DNA of 64,000 nucleotides, taken from Drosophila persimilis (lineage: Eukaryota; Arthropoda; Insecta; Diptera; Drosophilidae). Positions 1 through 10,702 of this stretch are shown piece after piece; position 1 is the first letter of the stretch; the number at the start of each line of letters is the position of its first letter. Where the stretch lies: positions 2,232,001 to 2,296,000 of the forward strand of contig NW_020825321.1 of the NCBI RefSeq assembly GCF_003286085.1, given 5' to 3'. The translations under genes and the position numbers were made by a program. The notes beneath the pieces were generated by a model. It was given only the letters and a program-made list of their open reading frames with translations. It did no database searches and was not told the origin of the DNA.

Positions 1-165
1 TAGTGGAGAGACACCCGCATTCAATGTCACAGGTGTTGATTACTTTGGACCCTTCTACTAGAAGACAGATGAACGCAGCAAGGCGCACAGAAGTGTTACA
101 TCGCCGTATTTATTTTCTTTGCCACCAAGGTGGTATGGCTGGAGCTGGTGAAGGATCTGACGTTT
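1..165 (+). pseudogene. BEL/Pao integrase core fragment
   Basis: This is a remnant of the catalytic core of a BEL/Pao integrase. The peptide GVDYFGPFY (from base 32) matches the block around the first catalytic Asp of this family, and after a stop and a frame change WLELVKDL appears at 133-156, the block that follows the core's second strand. The gag, RT and LTR parts of the source element are absent on this side and may lie outside the window. It is dead: a TAG follows FY and at least one frameshift separates the two blocks. Confidence 0.7.
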
Positions 166-254
166 CCATATTTCAGCTACTGTTTTTTATTCTGCTATAT
201 CTGTCTCTCTCACACTTCTCAAAACAACATCAGCAGTTATATTTCACTCCTCTC

Positions 255-396
255 CGCCACGAGGAAGAGTCTGCGATGTAGAGAGAGAGAGAAAGATTTA
301 TTGCGGGGAAAGTAGCATAGCCAATCTAATTGGTTTTCTTCCTACTGGCTATGATAATGATCTGATCTGATGAAGATCTAAGCCGGTCATCGGCGG
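255..396 (+). repeat. diverged mini-me-like fragment
   Basis: The run of GAGA repeats, the ggttttctt stretch and 'ggctatgataatgatctgat' match the interior of the complete mini-me copies at 48.7 and 50.0 kb in the same order, with much divergence. It abuts a CR1 piece at about 397. Assignment rests on alignment by eye. Confidence 0.45.
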
Positions 397-1330
397 GCCC
401 AGATCACTTCCCTGTGGCACTCCTGAAGTTACATTAACAATATTTGACAACACATTAAAGAACAAAACACGTTGAGTACGGGTAGAGAAATAGGACCAAA
501 ATCCAATCTAGAACATTCGTTGGAAACCCTAATAAAGAGAGCTTGACCAGGAACTCAAAATGCTTCGGGATGGCGGAAAGCTTTGCGATACCACGATAGG
601 GTTCAATATTTGATCTTGAACCTTTTTTGTGAAGCGGAATGATGTAGGACCCATTAAAAATTACTGGGAGACAAGACTGTTCCAAAAACAGTTTGAAGAG
701 AAAGGTCAAGGGTTTGCAAGGGGACTACGCACAGTGTTTTAAAGTGAAACTTGGTGCCTTATCTGGACCCGCAGAAAACAATATGTCCATAGATGACAAA
801 CTTTCCAGAACAACGCTTTCCTCGAAAATAGGGAGAAAAATGCTATTAGCGTGAAGTAGATGGTAGTGTTTCCGATAAATTTGGATACGGAGTGGATGCG
901 TTGTAAATTTGAGACGAGTATGTTGTTTGGAAAAAGGTAGCGAATAAATTTGTAATACCAACAGCAGAAGCTTCGGTTTTGTTCTGGAAATGAAGGGAAG
1001 GAGGAAAAGCATTTGACTTTCGTTTTTGTTAACTACGAACGAAAAGAAATTTTTAGGATCACTACGAAAGTTTCTACTACATTGTGAAAGGTATTGATTA
1101 TAACACTGACTATTAACGCCAAGGGACTGAGAGCGAGCGCAGCAGTATAGAGCGAAGGCCGACGTGGAGACCGTCTTCTGGTACTTTTTATAAAGACTGG
1201 ATTTATTATTTTTCTAAGTATTAAAAATACTTGGAGAACCAGGTAGACTTGGACGAAATAGGCTATAATGTAATGGCACGGCTGGCTAGGTATTGTTTGC
1301 ATTGCAGCCTCGGCAGGAAAGGGAATCGGG
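397..1330 (-). pseudogene. CR1-family LINE ORF2 fragment (RT)
   Basis: Read on the minus strand this is the middle of a CR1-type ORF2. From right to left it shows a region like copy A's ...SLYKKYQ... and ...CYNQYLSQC... (about 1230-1060), then SAGPDKAPS, HKKGS, YRGIAKLSAIPK (about 570-610) and SGVPQGSDLGP (397-430). Between AIPK and the LLGFP block the palm-domain segment with DFSKAFDSVNH is missing, so there is an internal deletion as well as several frame changes. It is the same subfamily as the minus-strand LINE at 10.7-11.8 kb. The outer edge near 1330 is uncertain. Confidence 0.7.
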
Positions 1331-1871
1331 TTTAGTGCACTATACTGCGCTCTGGTCTCAAACTCCACTTTAATAAAAAAAAAGAAAAATATAACAACAA
1401 ATGTACTCAATACCCGATCGACAGAGATTGTAAGAAGGAATCCGGTAGTCGCGTATTTCAATTTAGTGATCATAGCTATAGGAGATCACTAGTTTCTCTA
1501 TACCCACCCTACCTTCGGCAATGCAAGGAATGATGTTGGCATGGCCCCTAACGTAACTACCGCTTCATTATTACATTCGATGTATCATTGGCACTATGTA
1601 CTTAGACAGAACCGTGGTTATTTATTTATTATCCATGTTAATTCAAAATAGTTATATTAATCAAGATTCCAGAAGTTCATTATACAAAGGGTTCATTAAC
1701 CTAAGAATATAGGATAAAATTCATAGAAACTGAGCCCTTTTACTCACGAATGTCAACAATTCAAATCAATACAAAAATAATAGATCTTTACCCAATTCAA
1801 ACACTTTCCTTGACTAGCTCTTTGGGCCCAATGAACTGCATCGGTTGCTGGGGAACAAAATTAATTACATA
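1331..1871. other. no gene recognised
   Basis: AT-rich sequence without a coding frame I can assign. Part of 1331-1480 may be the upstream continuation of the minus-strand LINE, but the protein match fades out. No repeat copy of 1500-1860 is seen elsewhere in the window. Confidence 0.4.
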
Positions 1872-2325
1872 ACGAGGGGGAACGTTGTGAGTTGCTACGG
1901 AGACCGCAACTCTACATTTATACCCGATACTTAGTCAGTATGGCTCTCCTCCGGCAGACGCCGCTAACATTGAACGACACGACAACGAGTGCGTGCGAGA
2001 GAGACAGAAAATGAATCTGAACGTGACGTCGGGCGCTGCGTAGCCACTGCAAATTGATTTGTTCCTTTTGGCTACAAAAATTACCTTATTTCATCCAGAT
2101 TCAGCAATCTCATAGATATGGTTATTATCTATGGTTCTGCCTTTTTAGTTTTCTCGAATCTGCAATATTGTGGATGCAACAAAATTTCGTCTTTTGTGGT
2201 GGCGCAAAGGGGTGGGGCGAAGTTTTGAGATATACGTTTTATAGTGAGATGTAACAGAATTGCGGATACCAAATTTGGTTACACTAGCGTTAATAGTCTC
2301 TGAGATTTTTGGATACCCCGCAGAT
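1872..2325 (+). repeat. mini-me element, 3'-truncated
   Basis: Starts with acgagggggaacgttgtgag, the same left end as the complete copies at 48717 and 49984, and carries the GAGTTGC/GCAACTC hairpin and the inner TACCCGATACT motif. It follows those copies for about 450 bases. The second half, with the GTCY and TA tracts, is missing. It stops where a CR1 3' piece begins. Confidence 0.75.
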
Positions 2326-2819
2326 TTCGTTCATCAAGCGTTGGTCCAAGGAGTTTGACGTTACGAAACAACTGTATATCTTGTTAGTACGTCCTATATT
2401 GGAGTATTGTTCTTGTGTGTGTATCCCGAAGTATAAAGAGCAGCAGGTTGTTATTGAATCCGTGCAAAGCTATTTTTAATTTTTGTCCTTCGTAACTTTA
2501 ACTGGAACTCGGGTAGAATCTTGCTACCCTACCGGTCTAGGCTAAATCTTATTAACCTGCCGTCGTTGCACCAACGCAGAATATGCACTGGAGTAATGTT
2601 CGTGCGCAAACTCCTTCTCGGGATTGTTGACTCCCAAACTCTCTTGGGTCAGATTGACTTGGCCGTCCCATCTAGACCGTACTTTTAGGGCTATCCGTTT
2701 ACTCATATGTAGGTCTAATTATGCCGATCATGAACCTTTTAGGGTTTTATGCCATAATTATAACTCCCTCTGCCATACCATATCCCCTGAATTGTCTCTT
2801 AAACTAATTGCATGAAATT
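2326..2819 (+). pseudogene. CR1-family LINE ORF2 3' end
   Basis: The C-terminal part of a CR1-type ORF2 after the polymerase palm: FIKRWSKEFD at the start, then LLVRPILEYCSCVC, the tail block WPSHLDRTF and finally EPFRVLCHNYNSL, which matches EPFRVLCSDYNSL at the end of copy A (7027-7065). At least one nonsense codon and frameshifts break it. The 5' truncation is typical of LINE insertions. Confidence 0.7.
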
Positions 2820-3363
2820 TTTATAATCCCTTAAATTTAGCTAACTTTTAAATTCTTTTTTTCCGTTCTCTTTCGTAGTGATCAGACGTGTTTTTGTTTT
2901 GCGCTCCGCATTTTTTCCTTTTGTTTTGAATAAACAGCCGGTGTTTTCCTAACTAAATTCTAATTATACTTCCTAACCAGACAACAATCTGGAAACCAAT
3001 TCTATTACGCGAGTGCATGCCTTTTGATTTGTGTTAAAATATTATTTAACTTTTTATTTTTCGGCGTCGGCTTGTGTTTGTGTTGTTGAAGTGAGTGAGT
3101 ATTGCATTGCAGTCCGCTCTCGTCTGGTAGCTTTTGTTGTTTTATCACTCTCTCGCTATCACCTCAACTTCAATAATTGTTCTTTCTCTCTCGCTCTTTA
3201 AACTTTCTGAGCAATAGTGCTCTCTGTTTAGTAGCTCTCACTATAACCGCTCTCCACTCTGCACATTGTCTGTCTGTCTGGCACATTGGTCTGATACCAA
3301 TTTGTTTTGGAAATTTTAATTTTTTTTCGTAAATTTTCTTGAGCAAATATATAAATAATAAAA
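2820..3363 (+). other. LINE 3' tail and CR1 copy A 5' UTR
   Basis: The first part is probably the 3' untranslated tail of the preceding LINE piece. The second part (from about 3000) is T- and GAGTGAG-rich and leads directly to the ORF1 start of copy A, so it is taken as its 5' UTR and internal promoter region. The junction could not be placed and no target-site duplication was seen. Confidence 0.4.
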
Positions 3364-4361
3364 ATGGAATACGCTGGGGTCTGCGCCAAAAAAACCTGTA
3401 AGAAGCAGATCACTCACGATCAGCCGAATGTCCCCTGCTGGCTCTGCGACAGCGTAGTCCCCGCAAAATGCGCTGGATTTTCTGGCCTTGTGAGTGATGC
3501 TATAGCCAAACGTAATGGCTTGCATTACAGTTGCGAGGCATGCCGTGCGGTGGAGAAGGACATGGTATCTTTCATGAGGCAGACGCGGAGTGGCTTTAAG
3601 GAGCTGACCGTTGGTTTTAAAAACCAATACGATCGGCTCCTAGCCATGGAGGCTCAGTTTAGCGGTTTAAACTGCTGAATGAGTCTCCGAGGCGCAAAAA
3701 GGTCACTCCGCGGGACCTGCAAGTGCCAACCGTCACTCAGCCGTGCGCCGCCGAAAAACTGACTCCGACCACTCCAAGTGTGCAGCAGTTGATCTCGTCT
3801 GCCACTCCAAAGGCAACGACAGCTGCTGGCGATGCAGATTCGGTAGCCGAATTCATCGCCTCGGAGAATGTGCAGCCAAGTACGTCTGCAGCGTCCGTGT
3901 CCGTGGTGTCCGCAAGTTCACTAGTTGTCCCGTCTGTCCCGATCCCACCAGTAAATAGACGTTCCGGACCTCCGGATATTGCCGCCACAGGTACTAGACC
4001 TGTGGTGACTAAACTACTGGTGGGAGTCCCACCAAAACGACAAGTTTTTGTTTCACGGCTGGCCCCTGACCTCACATCTAATGATGTAATTGCTTTTATT
4101 CAAAGCAAAATAAAAGCCGTGGGTTTAAAGGTGGAGAAATTTAACTTCTCTTATGCCAGGGAGATAGCCTCGTTTAAGATAAGCATCTCCCCAACTCAAT
4201 TTGACACCATTTTCTCCACCAAATTTTGGCCGGAGCATTTGGTGGTGAAGGAGTTTAAGGCTAAGAAGAAGAATAGGCCCCCCATATCCCTTCCAAATCT
4301 TTCCAGTGTGCCACCCTCAACCTCAACTTCCCGTCTTGCTTCAACCTTTCCAAAAAACTAA
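3364..4361 (+). pseudogene. CR1 LINE ORF1 (PHD-like finger, RRM-like)
   Basis: ORF1 proteins of CR1 LINEs bind the element RNA and form the RNP. The N-terminus carries a zinc-finger pattern (C..KTCKK, then CWLCDS, KCAGF, SCEACRAVE) of PHD type in residues 5-60. Then comes a helical region with LLAMEAQF, a Ser/Thr/Pro-rich linker, and an RRM-like fold whose core reads KRQVFVSRLAPDLTSNDVI and SFKISISPTQFD (about 4045-4210). It ends in a basic proline-rich tail. One frameshift near 3660-3668 separates the finger from the rest; the minus-strand copy B reads straight through here (GLKLLSESPRRK), which locates the lesion. Confidence 0.75.
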
Positions 4362-4369
4362 CTTCTCTT

Positions 4370-7139
4370 TTAGTAACCTATCAGAATGTAAGAGGCTTGC
4401 GTAGTAAGCTCAGCATTCTTTTCCGGGATAGTGTTGCATTTGCTTCCCACGTTATTGTGTTTACTGAAACCTGGTTAAAGCCGGACATTCTTAGTTCCGA
4501 GGTTTTGGCAGGTCGGTACACAACTTTTAGAAAGGACCGTTCGTCTCGACTTGCAGGAGGGGATCTGATTGCAGTGGACTCTTACTTCACGTCAGAACAC
4601 TTCACAGTCCAAGTTCAACAGGAACTGGAATTCCTGTGTGTAAAACTGATTCTTCCCGCTTTCGCTATATTCATTACTTGCTCGTATATCCCACCTTCTT
4701 CGGATATTTCAATTTATGAGCAGCACTTGTCCGCTTTAACCGCTGTTTCTTCCTCACTATCTGATAAAGATCGTATGATAGTTCTTGGTGACTTCAACTT
4801 GCCAGGAACTGTTTGGTCTTCGGTAAACGAGTCTAGTATCCTAGTGCCCATGTCACGACATGACTTTGTTGACGGCTTGCTTGACCTGTCCCTGTCTCAA
4901 GTCAATCATGTGAAAAATTCCTTGGGTCGATTGCTTGATCTATGCTTTGTATCGGATCCGACCATAGTGTTGTTAACCCGAGCCCTTCCGCTCACTACAC
5001 CTGAAGACGCCTACCACCCTACTTTCGAGGTATCTCTAGATATAGGGCCAACTGTATTGGATCGGTCGAGTAGACTACCTGAACGTGTCCGCTGCTTTCG
5101 TAAAGCCGAGTTTGCGAAGCTTAATAACCTCATTAGGGATTTTGATTGGTCCGCTTTGTACCTGTGCACTGATGTCACAAAAGGCACAAACATTTTTTAC
5201 AATTCTCTTGGCACATTTTTTGATTCTTGTGTCCCGCTTTCTTGTCCGACTAGATCTGGAAAACCCCCTTGGTTTACCAAAGAGTTATCCAGTCTAAAAA
5301 ACTTATAATCAAGACTTTATAAAAAATTTCAAGAAGTAGGTTCTCCTACTTCTCACTCTCGTTATGTAATAGCTCGGTCAAACTTTTCAGTTCTTAATGC
5401 ACAATGCTATAAGAACTACCTATCTCGTTGCAGGATACGTTTTTCTCATGACCCTAAACAGTTTTACTGCTTCGTAAACAGTAAGCGTAGAACGTCCGCA
5501 CACCCATGTAATACGTCGGCAAATAATGATCAATTGCCGATCTTTTTGCCCAGTTTTTCCAAACCACCTATTCTGAGGAACGCTACTCTGGTCAACCGTA
5601 CCCATACGGATTACCGAGGTCGAACGGCATTTTCAGTCCCTTGTTAAATGAATATTCCCTACTTCATGATCTTCGACTAGTTAAGCCGGTGTTTTCACCG
5701 GGTCCAGACGGGGTTCCAGACGGGGTTGTGTACTCAGGTACTGCACCGAGGCTCTGTGTGGACCTTTGCTTAAACTATTCACCCTGTCCATTGATTTTTC
5801 TTGCTTCCCCCCGATGTGGAAGGAATCGTTTATAATTCCGCATTCAGCTCTAATGCAAAAAATTATCGAGGTATAGCAAAGTTATCCGCTATTCCCAAAA
5901 TGTTTGAGAAGGTTTTAACTCCGCACTTGCAACATCTCTGCAAGTCACTTATATCTCCCACTCAGCATGGATTTATAAGGCGGCGATCAACCACCACGAA
6001 CTTGTTAGAGTTTACCTCTTTCATTATTAAAGGCTTTCAATGTAACTTACAGACGGATGTTATTTACACCGACTTTAGTAAAGCATTCGACTCTGTAAAC
6101 CATTTCCTTTTAGCACATAAACTTGACCTTATAGGGTTTCCGCCCAACCTCCTGAGATGGATTTCTAGCTATCTTTGTTCTAGGTCTCAAAGAGTCCTCT
6201 TCAAAAACTCCCTCTCTTTACCAGTAAAGGTTTCTTCGGGAGTACCACAGGGCAGCCATCTAGGCCCCTTACTCTTCACACTCTTTATTAATGACTTGCC
6301 TTCAGTATTAACATACTCTCGAGTACTTATGTATGCGGATGATGTACTGTGTCCAGTACAAGGACATTTCATTTCATTCTCGCTTGCAATCCGATCTCAA
6401 TAGCTTTCAGTCATAGTGTTGTGCAAACTTGTTACACCTTGATGCCTCGAAATGCAAAGTTATGACATTTCATCGTTCTAGCCCTTTGTTGGCTCCCTAC
6501 ACCCTATTTGGGGTTCTCTTGAGAGAATTACCCTGGTGGATGATCTGGGTGTTATGTTAGACCCCAAGTTAAAGTTTTCCGAACACATTTCTACCATGGG
6601 AAATACGCCATGGGCGTGCTTGGGTTTATAAAGAGGTGGTCAAAGGAATTTGACGAACCCTATATACCTCGCTTGTTCGTTCGATCTCAGAATACGGCTC
6701 CTGTGTATGGTGCCCTCAGTACAAAGTACACCAGGACCGTATAGAATCAGTAGAGAAAAACTTTTTACTCTTTGCTCTGCGTGGCCTTAACTGGGATGCG
6801 GGTGTAAGACTCCAATCTTACTCTAGTAGACTACTATTAGTAAACCTCCCATCCTTAGTTAACCGTAGAAAAATGCTTGGTGTGATATTTATGCACAACT
6901 TGATCAGGGGTGACATAGACAGCCCTGATCTGTTGAGCCGCATAAACTTCACGATTCCTATTAGACTGACTAGAAATTTTATACCGTTGTTCCTTCCACT
7001 TTGTAGATCGAATTATTCGTTGCATGAACCGTTTAGGGTCTTATGCTCGGATTATAATTCCCTCTACCATATTATATCCAACACTAATTCTCTTCCTCTT
7101 ATTAAATTATTAATCCTTACACACCTTTCTATTAATTAG
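4370..7139 (+). pseudogene. CR1 LINE ORF2 (endonuclease-RT)
   Basis: ORF2 encodes the endonuclease that nicks target DNA and the reverse transcriptase that copies the RNA onto the nick. The endonuclease begins with YQNVRGLRSK, then FTETWLKPDI, the metal-binding block LGDFNLPGTVW (about 4785) and the DAYHP motif (5008). The RT shows YRGIAKLSAIPK, TDFSKAFDSVNH (about 6070), SGVPQGSHLGPLLF (6236) and the catalytic YADDV (6331-6345). The C-terminus ends at 7139. Breaks: a stop at 5306, loss of frame around 5510-5800, a shift just after YADDV near 6350, and several stops in 6400-6870. It cannot make a full protein. Confidence 0.8.
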
Positions 7140-7408
7140 TAACTGTAGTGGTATTTGTATTTTGATTGCATGCTTAGTTTCTTAGTAAGTTTAGTGCTAA
7201 TTTTCCTCGAATGTTAGTCTAATATCTATCTTTCTTGCATGTTCGCGTTTGGTTCGGCTACGCACCGCGCGTCGGTTGGGCGGGAGGAGGGCTGCGTTTT
7301 GCCTGGGATCCGCGCGTAACAGCCTTCTGCTGGTGTTACACGGGCCACTTGACGGTGCAGTAATTGCATCGCCTCTTGAAAGATGCAGTCATTGCATGTC
7401 AACGTCCA
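7140..7408. other. CR1 copy A 3' UTR, then GC-rich unassigned sequence
   Basis: About 90 bases after the ORF2 stop look like LINE 3' UTR. Bases 7230-7408 are GC-rich (many CG dinucleotides) and match nothing else in the window. They separate two LINEs whose 3' ends face each other. Confidence 0.4.
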
Positions 7409-7477
7409 AGAATATCGGTAAACGGATAGGCCTAAAAGTACGGGTAGGTCTAGATGGGACGGCCAAGTCAATCTGAC

Positions 7478-7843
7478 TATGGAGATAATGTTTTTTATCC
7501 CCAATCGGCCGAATAATTATTTCGAATTAAATAAAACTCGGCGCAGAAATAAAATTGCGATATGTTCTTTAATGCGTGACATCCAAATTGAAAGTGTGGC
7601 TTGCCTGCCCTTTACATTGCCGCTCCGATCGCTAAGCGCAGCTTCGCTCGGCCGACGTCGGTAGGCAGACGCAAAGCGGAGATAGCGAAGAGCGAGCTGG
7701 CAGAGAGCGTTTAGCAGGGCAAGCAAAGCTTTAACAAACAAATGAGTGACATAGACATCAGTGACAAACAAAATAAGCGGCTGAGGGCCAAGAATTAGGT
7801 GCTATTTGGCAAGCAGCTAATCGGCTGGGTTCTGCTCCGAACA
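7478..7843 (-). repeat. BEL-LZ copy 1, 3' LTR
   Basis: 366 bases, matching 10333-10697 and both LTRs of copy 2. Its inner edge abuts the polypurine tract, seen on this strand as ttcaccccccgttgg. Confidence 0.9.
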
Positions 7844-7902
7844 TTCACCCCCCGTTGGAAGGCAAAGGCTTTCAACAGATCCATCCTGAAGGGGCAGAAC
7901 CG

Positions 7903-9960
7903 CTATTTTTCCAATGGCAGGAAATTTGGCAATGTAGAAATTGTTGAAAGTTGAATTTCATTTAGCGTGGATATGTAGGTTTTTAATATATCGAAAAGTT
8001 CGCGCTGCAGTTCCTGATTCTCCGATCGCAGTTTTTCCACTTGCACCTGGCACTCGAGCAGCTGCTTCCTGCATTGCTGCTCTAAGTTTTGGTACTCCAG
8101 CGTTGTGGGCCGAAAATCGTCATTAGAGATGGAGGAGGAATTTTCAAAAGCGGCTAAAACTGCACGCTTATTCTCCGAGCTATCAATACTTCCTGACACT
8201 ATCCAGCCAAGTTTCGTCTTCTGCAATGTTGGCAATTGGTCTGACAGTCGAATCTGTCCAACGCACATTAATTCGAAGAACAAACCAGCACCTATCAACA
8301 GATCGACACGCTGGGGCTTGGCGAAATTAGGATCAGCCAGTTTTAGATTATTTGGCATTGGCCAATCCTTTGCGTCTAGGCCGAAGTTAGGCTGCATTCC
8401 TGTGATTGAGGCAGTGATAATTGCAGAGAGGAAACCGTGATAGCTTTTGTCTTGAGATTGCAGGACGATGTCTACAGCCTTGCTGGATGGTAGAATTGAC
8501 TCTCCAATACCGGCGATTTGAACGTGAGACGGGTGAGGATCTAACTGCAGCTGATTGGCAAGTCTCGATGTTATAAAGTTAACCTGAGAAGCGGAATCTA
8601 AAATGGCACGACATGGAATAAGCGATCCAAAACGGCCCCTGACATATACGATTGCGTTAGCTAGCAGCACGTTTTGGCTAGGCAGAGATTTCTGACTCGA
8701 GGGGGGAGGGCTAGTATATTTGCTTGCTACTAGGGCACTCGCAGGATCATGTTGGGTCGATTCCGTGCTCGGCGACGGCAACTCAGCGTCAGCGTCCGAC
8801 TGCATGTGGAACAGTGTGTGATGCTTGGCTTGGCAATGAATGGCCTTTGTTGAGGCAGTTTAGACATAAATGGCGCTTCTTCACCTCCTTGTATCGAGAA
8901 AAAACAGGGAGATCTAGAAATGCCTGACATCGGGATAGGTAGTAATCGGAGGATTTGCAATACTTGCATGTTGAGTTATTATGATCGTTAATGGAGGTGA
9001 TTAGGGTGCTAGGTTTACTTTCTCCCACCTGCTGGCTAGGAATTGTTACCATAGCCGATCCCAAATTTTCCAGCATCTGACATCTTGCTTCCAAGAATGA
9101 GGCCATGTTTGACCACCGAGGCAATCCTGACGTCGACAAGTTCTCTTCTCCTTTCTCCTTGGTCTTGTGGTCCAATTTCGTGCCTATGATGAAGATCAGC
9201 AAGCCATCCGAAATCTCCTGCGGGGTCGCCAAGGTCTGAAGTGCACGCAATTGCGAATTGATTTTGTCGCTGAGCGCGCGCAAGCCGATAGCCTAGCCTT
9301 TCTCCACCCCTTGCAGCCCGAAAATAACCTTGACGTGTACCTGAAAATGTAACAGTTTATTATCGAATCGCAACATTAGTAAATTCAACGCCTTGTCGTA
9401 ATTCTCCTGAGAAAGCTCCAAGGAACGAATCGTATCCAGCGCAGCACGATGATTGGTATACGATGGTCTTTGTGCACCATTGTCGAGAATATCAAGTGGA
9501 AATCTGGCCAATCCATGTAGTTCCCACCGAATCGCGGAAGCTGCAACTCGGGCATTCGAGAACGGCCTATACTATTATAGGCGAACAACGACGAATTCCC
9601 CTCAAGAGTATGCCGAGCCGTTGACAACATTACCGTGCGAGCAGCCATCAACTCCCGCGACAGCCTGGACCTAACCTTGACATAAACATTCGCAAAGTCC
9701 AGCCGGGCATCATGGGCTAACTGCAGGAAATCCAACCTTTCAAGGCTCGTTTGAGCGGCATCGAAATTCGCATTCATTCGCTCGATTTGCTCTAAGCGAG
9801 CTTGAAGTTCTGCCTCATCTAACTCGGCAAGCTCTTCCTTGGTGAGAAAGCGATCCATGGCCTTTAGTTGGCGCGCGATGGACTCGGCCTTGTGCTTGTA
9901 AAAATCTACATCACTCGGCATTGCTGCGTTCGCGACATTGGTAGGCTCAGGTGCTGCCAT
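7903..9960 (-). pseudogene. BEL-LZ Gag-protease-leucine zipper, broken copy
   Basis: Begins at 9960 with MAAPEPTNVANAAM and ends at 7903 with FLPLEK, the same ends as the intact 710-residue frame at 36006. Gag similar to DUF1759/BEL gag (PELQLPRFGGNYMDWP) is followed by zinc knuckles (CKYCKSSDYYLSRC, CLNCLNKGH), the protease (AILDSASQ, near 8600) and the zipper tail. Frameshifts lie near 9510, 9290 and 8790, and the second and third knuckles are damaged. From about SGSIDSSENKRAV to the end its protein is identical to copy 2, whereas knuckles and protease differ at many residues. Confidence 0.85.
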
Positions 9961-10306
9961 GTTGAGGTTTTAAAAGAGTCACTCAGCACGTCCGAAAAAG
10001 ACCCTGTATACGTATAAACGTGGGAACCGCAAGCAAAGGGATTACAGTTAATGCCTTTAGCTGTGCGGCTGTGCGAGCTGTCCGATTCCGCTTTGTACTC
10101 CGCTTGTGTGTATTAGTGAGTTCGCTGCACTGCCTTCCGCACTGCATTGACCGAATTGTCACGACAGAGAAATTAATAGCCAGCAATGCGTGTATGTAGG
10201 TGTATGTAAGTATGCTTTAGCACCGAATTGTGCTTAGCCGCCGAAAATTTGCTAAGGCTAACGAATGTCGATCGCGAATGATTATTAATTGACACTGCAA
10301 CTCAGA

Positions 10307-10325
10307 GATCACGTCGTGGTCACCA
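10307..10325 (-). promoter_or_regulatory. primer-binding site (tRNA-Trp) of BEL-LZ copy 1
   Basis: On the minus strand, just inside the 5' LTR, TGGTGACCACGACGTGATC is complementary to the 3' end of tRNA-Trp with one mismatch. The intact copy has no mismatch. Confidence 0.75.
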
Positions 10326-10332
10326 AATTTTA

Positions 10333-10697
10333 TGTGGAGATAATGTTTTTTATCCCCAATCGGCCGAATAATTATTTCGAATTAAATAAAACTCGGCGCA
10401 GAAATAAAATTACGATATGTTCTTTAATGCGTGACATCCAAATTGCAATTGTGGCTTGCTTGCCCTTTACATTGCCGCTCCGATCGTTAAGCGCAGCTTC
10501 GCTCGGCCGACGTCGGTAGGCAGACGCAAAGCGGAGATAGCGAAGAGCGAGCTGGCAGAGAGCGTTTAGAAGGGCAAGCACGCGCAAGCTTTAACAAACA
10601 AATGAGTGACATACATAACAAACAAAATAAGAGGCTGAGGGCCAAGAATTAGGTGCTATTTGGCAAGCAGCTAATCGGCTGGGTTCTGCTCCGAACA
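10333..10697 (-). repeat. BEL-LZ copy 1, 5' LTR
   Basis: 365 bases starting (minus strand) TGTTCGGAGCAG and ending TTATCTCCACA. This is the promoter-bearing LTR of the minus-strand element. Confidence 0.9.
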
Positions 10698-10702
10698 CGG
10701 AC

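Larger units (their letters stand above)
3000..7230 (+). mobile_element. CR1-type LINE, copy A
   Basis: A nearly full-length non-LTR retrotransposon with 5' leader, ORF1 (PHD-like finger plus RRM-like domain) and ORF2 (apurinic-type endonuclease plus reverse transcriptase). ORF1 organisation and the motif SGVPQGSHLGPLLF point to the CR1 clade; Drosophila CR1 elements such as DMCR1A are the nearest I can name from memory. Both ORFs are disrupted by small indels, so it is inactive. A near-identical piece of its ORF2 occurs at 46914-47700. The outer limits are approximate. Confidence 0.7.
7478..10697 (-). mobile_element. BEL-LZ copy 1 (compact BEL/Pao element)
   Basis: A 3.2 kb LTR retrotransposon on the minus strand with two LTRs, a tRNA-Trp primer site, a Gag-protease frame and a leucine-zipper tail but no reverse transcriptase, RNase H or integrase. 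LTR termini are TG...CA (the 7478 end has mutated to TA). It sits in LINE copy B with duplications CTGAC (7473-7477) and CGGAC (10698-10702), one mismatch. It is an older, decayed relative of 35273-38565 and has the same missing polymerase, so the shortened form is a transposing subfamily and not a one-off deletion. Confidence 0.85.

Noticed and set aside
1033..1473. 146-codon minus-strand frame as a membrane protein gene
   Set aside because: Most of it overlaps LINE ORF2 in another frame (SLYKKYQ, CYNQYLSQC); hydrophobicity comes from T-rich LINE sequence.
1501..1871. Short minus-strand peptide reminiscent of a polyprotein end (VPQQPMQFIGPKELVKES)
   Set aside because: Too short, interrupted by stops, and I could not place it in any family.
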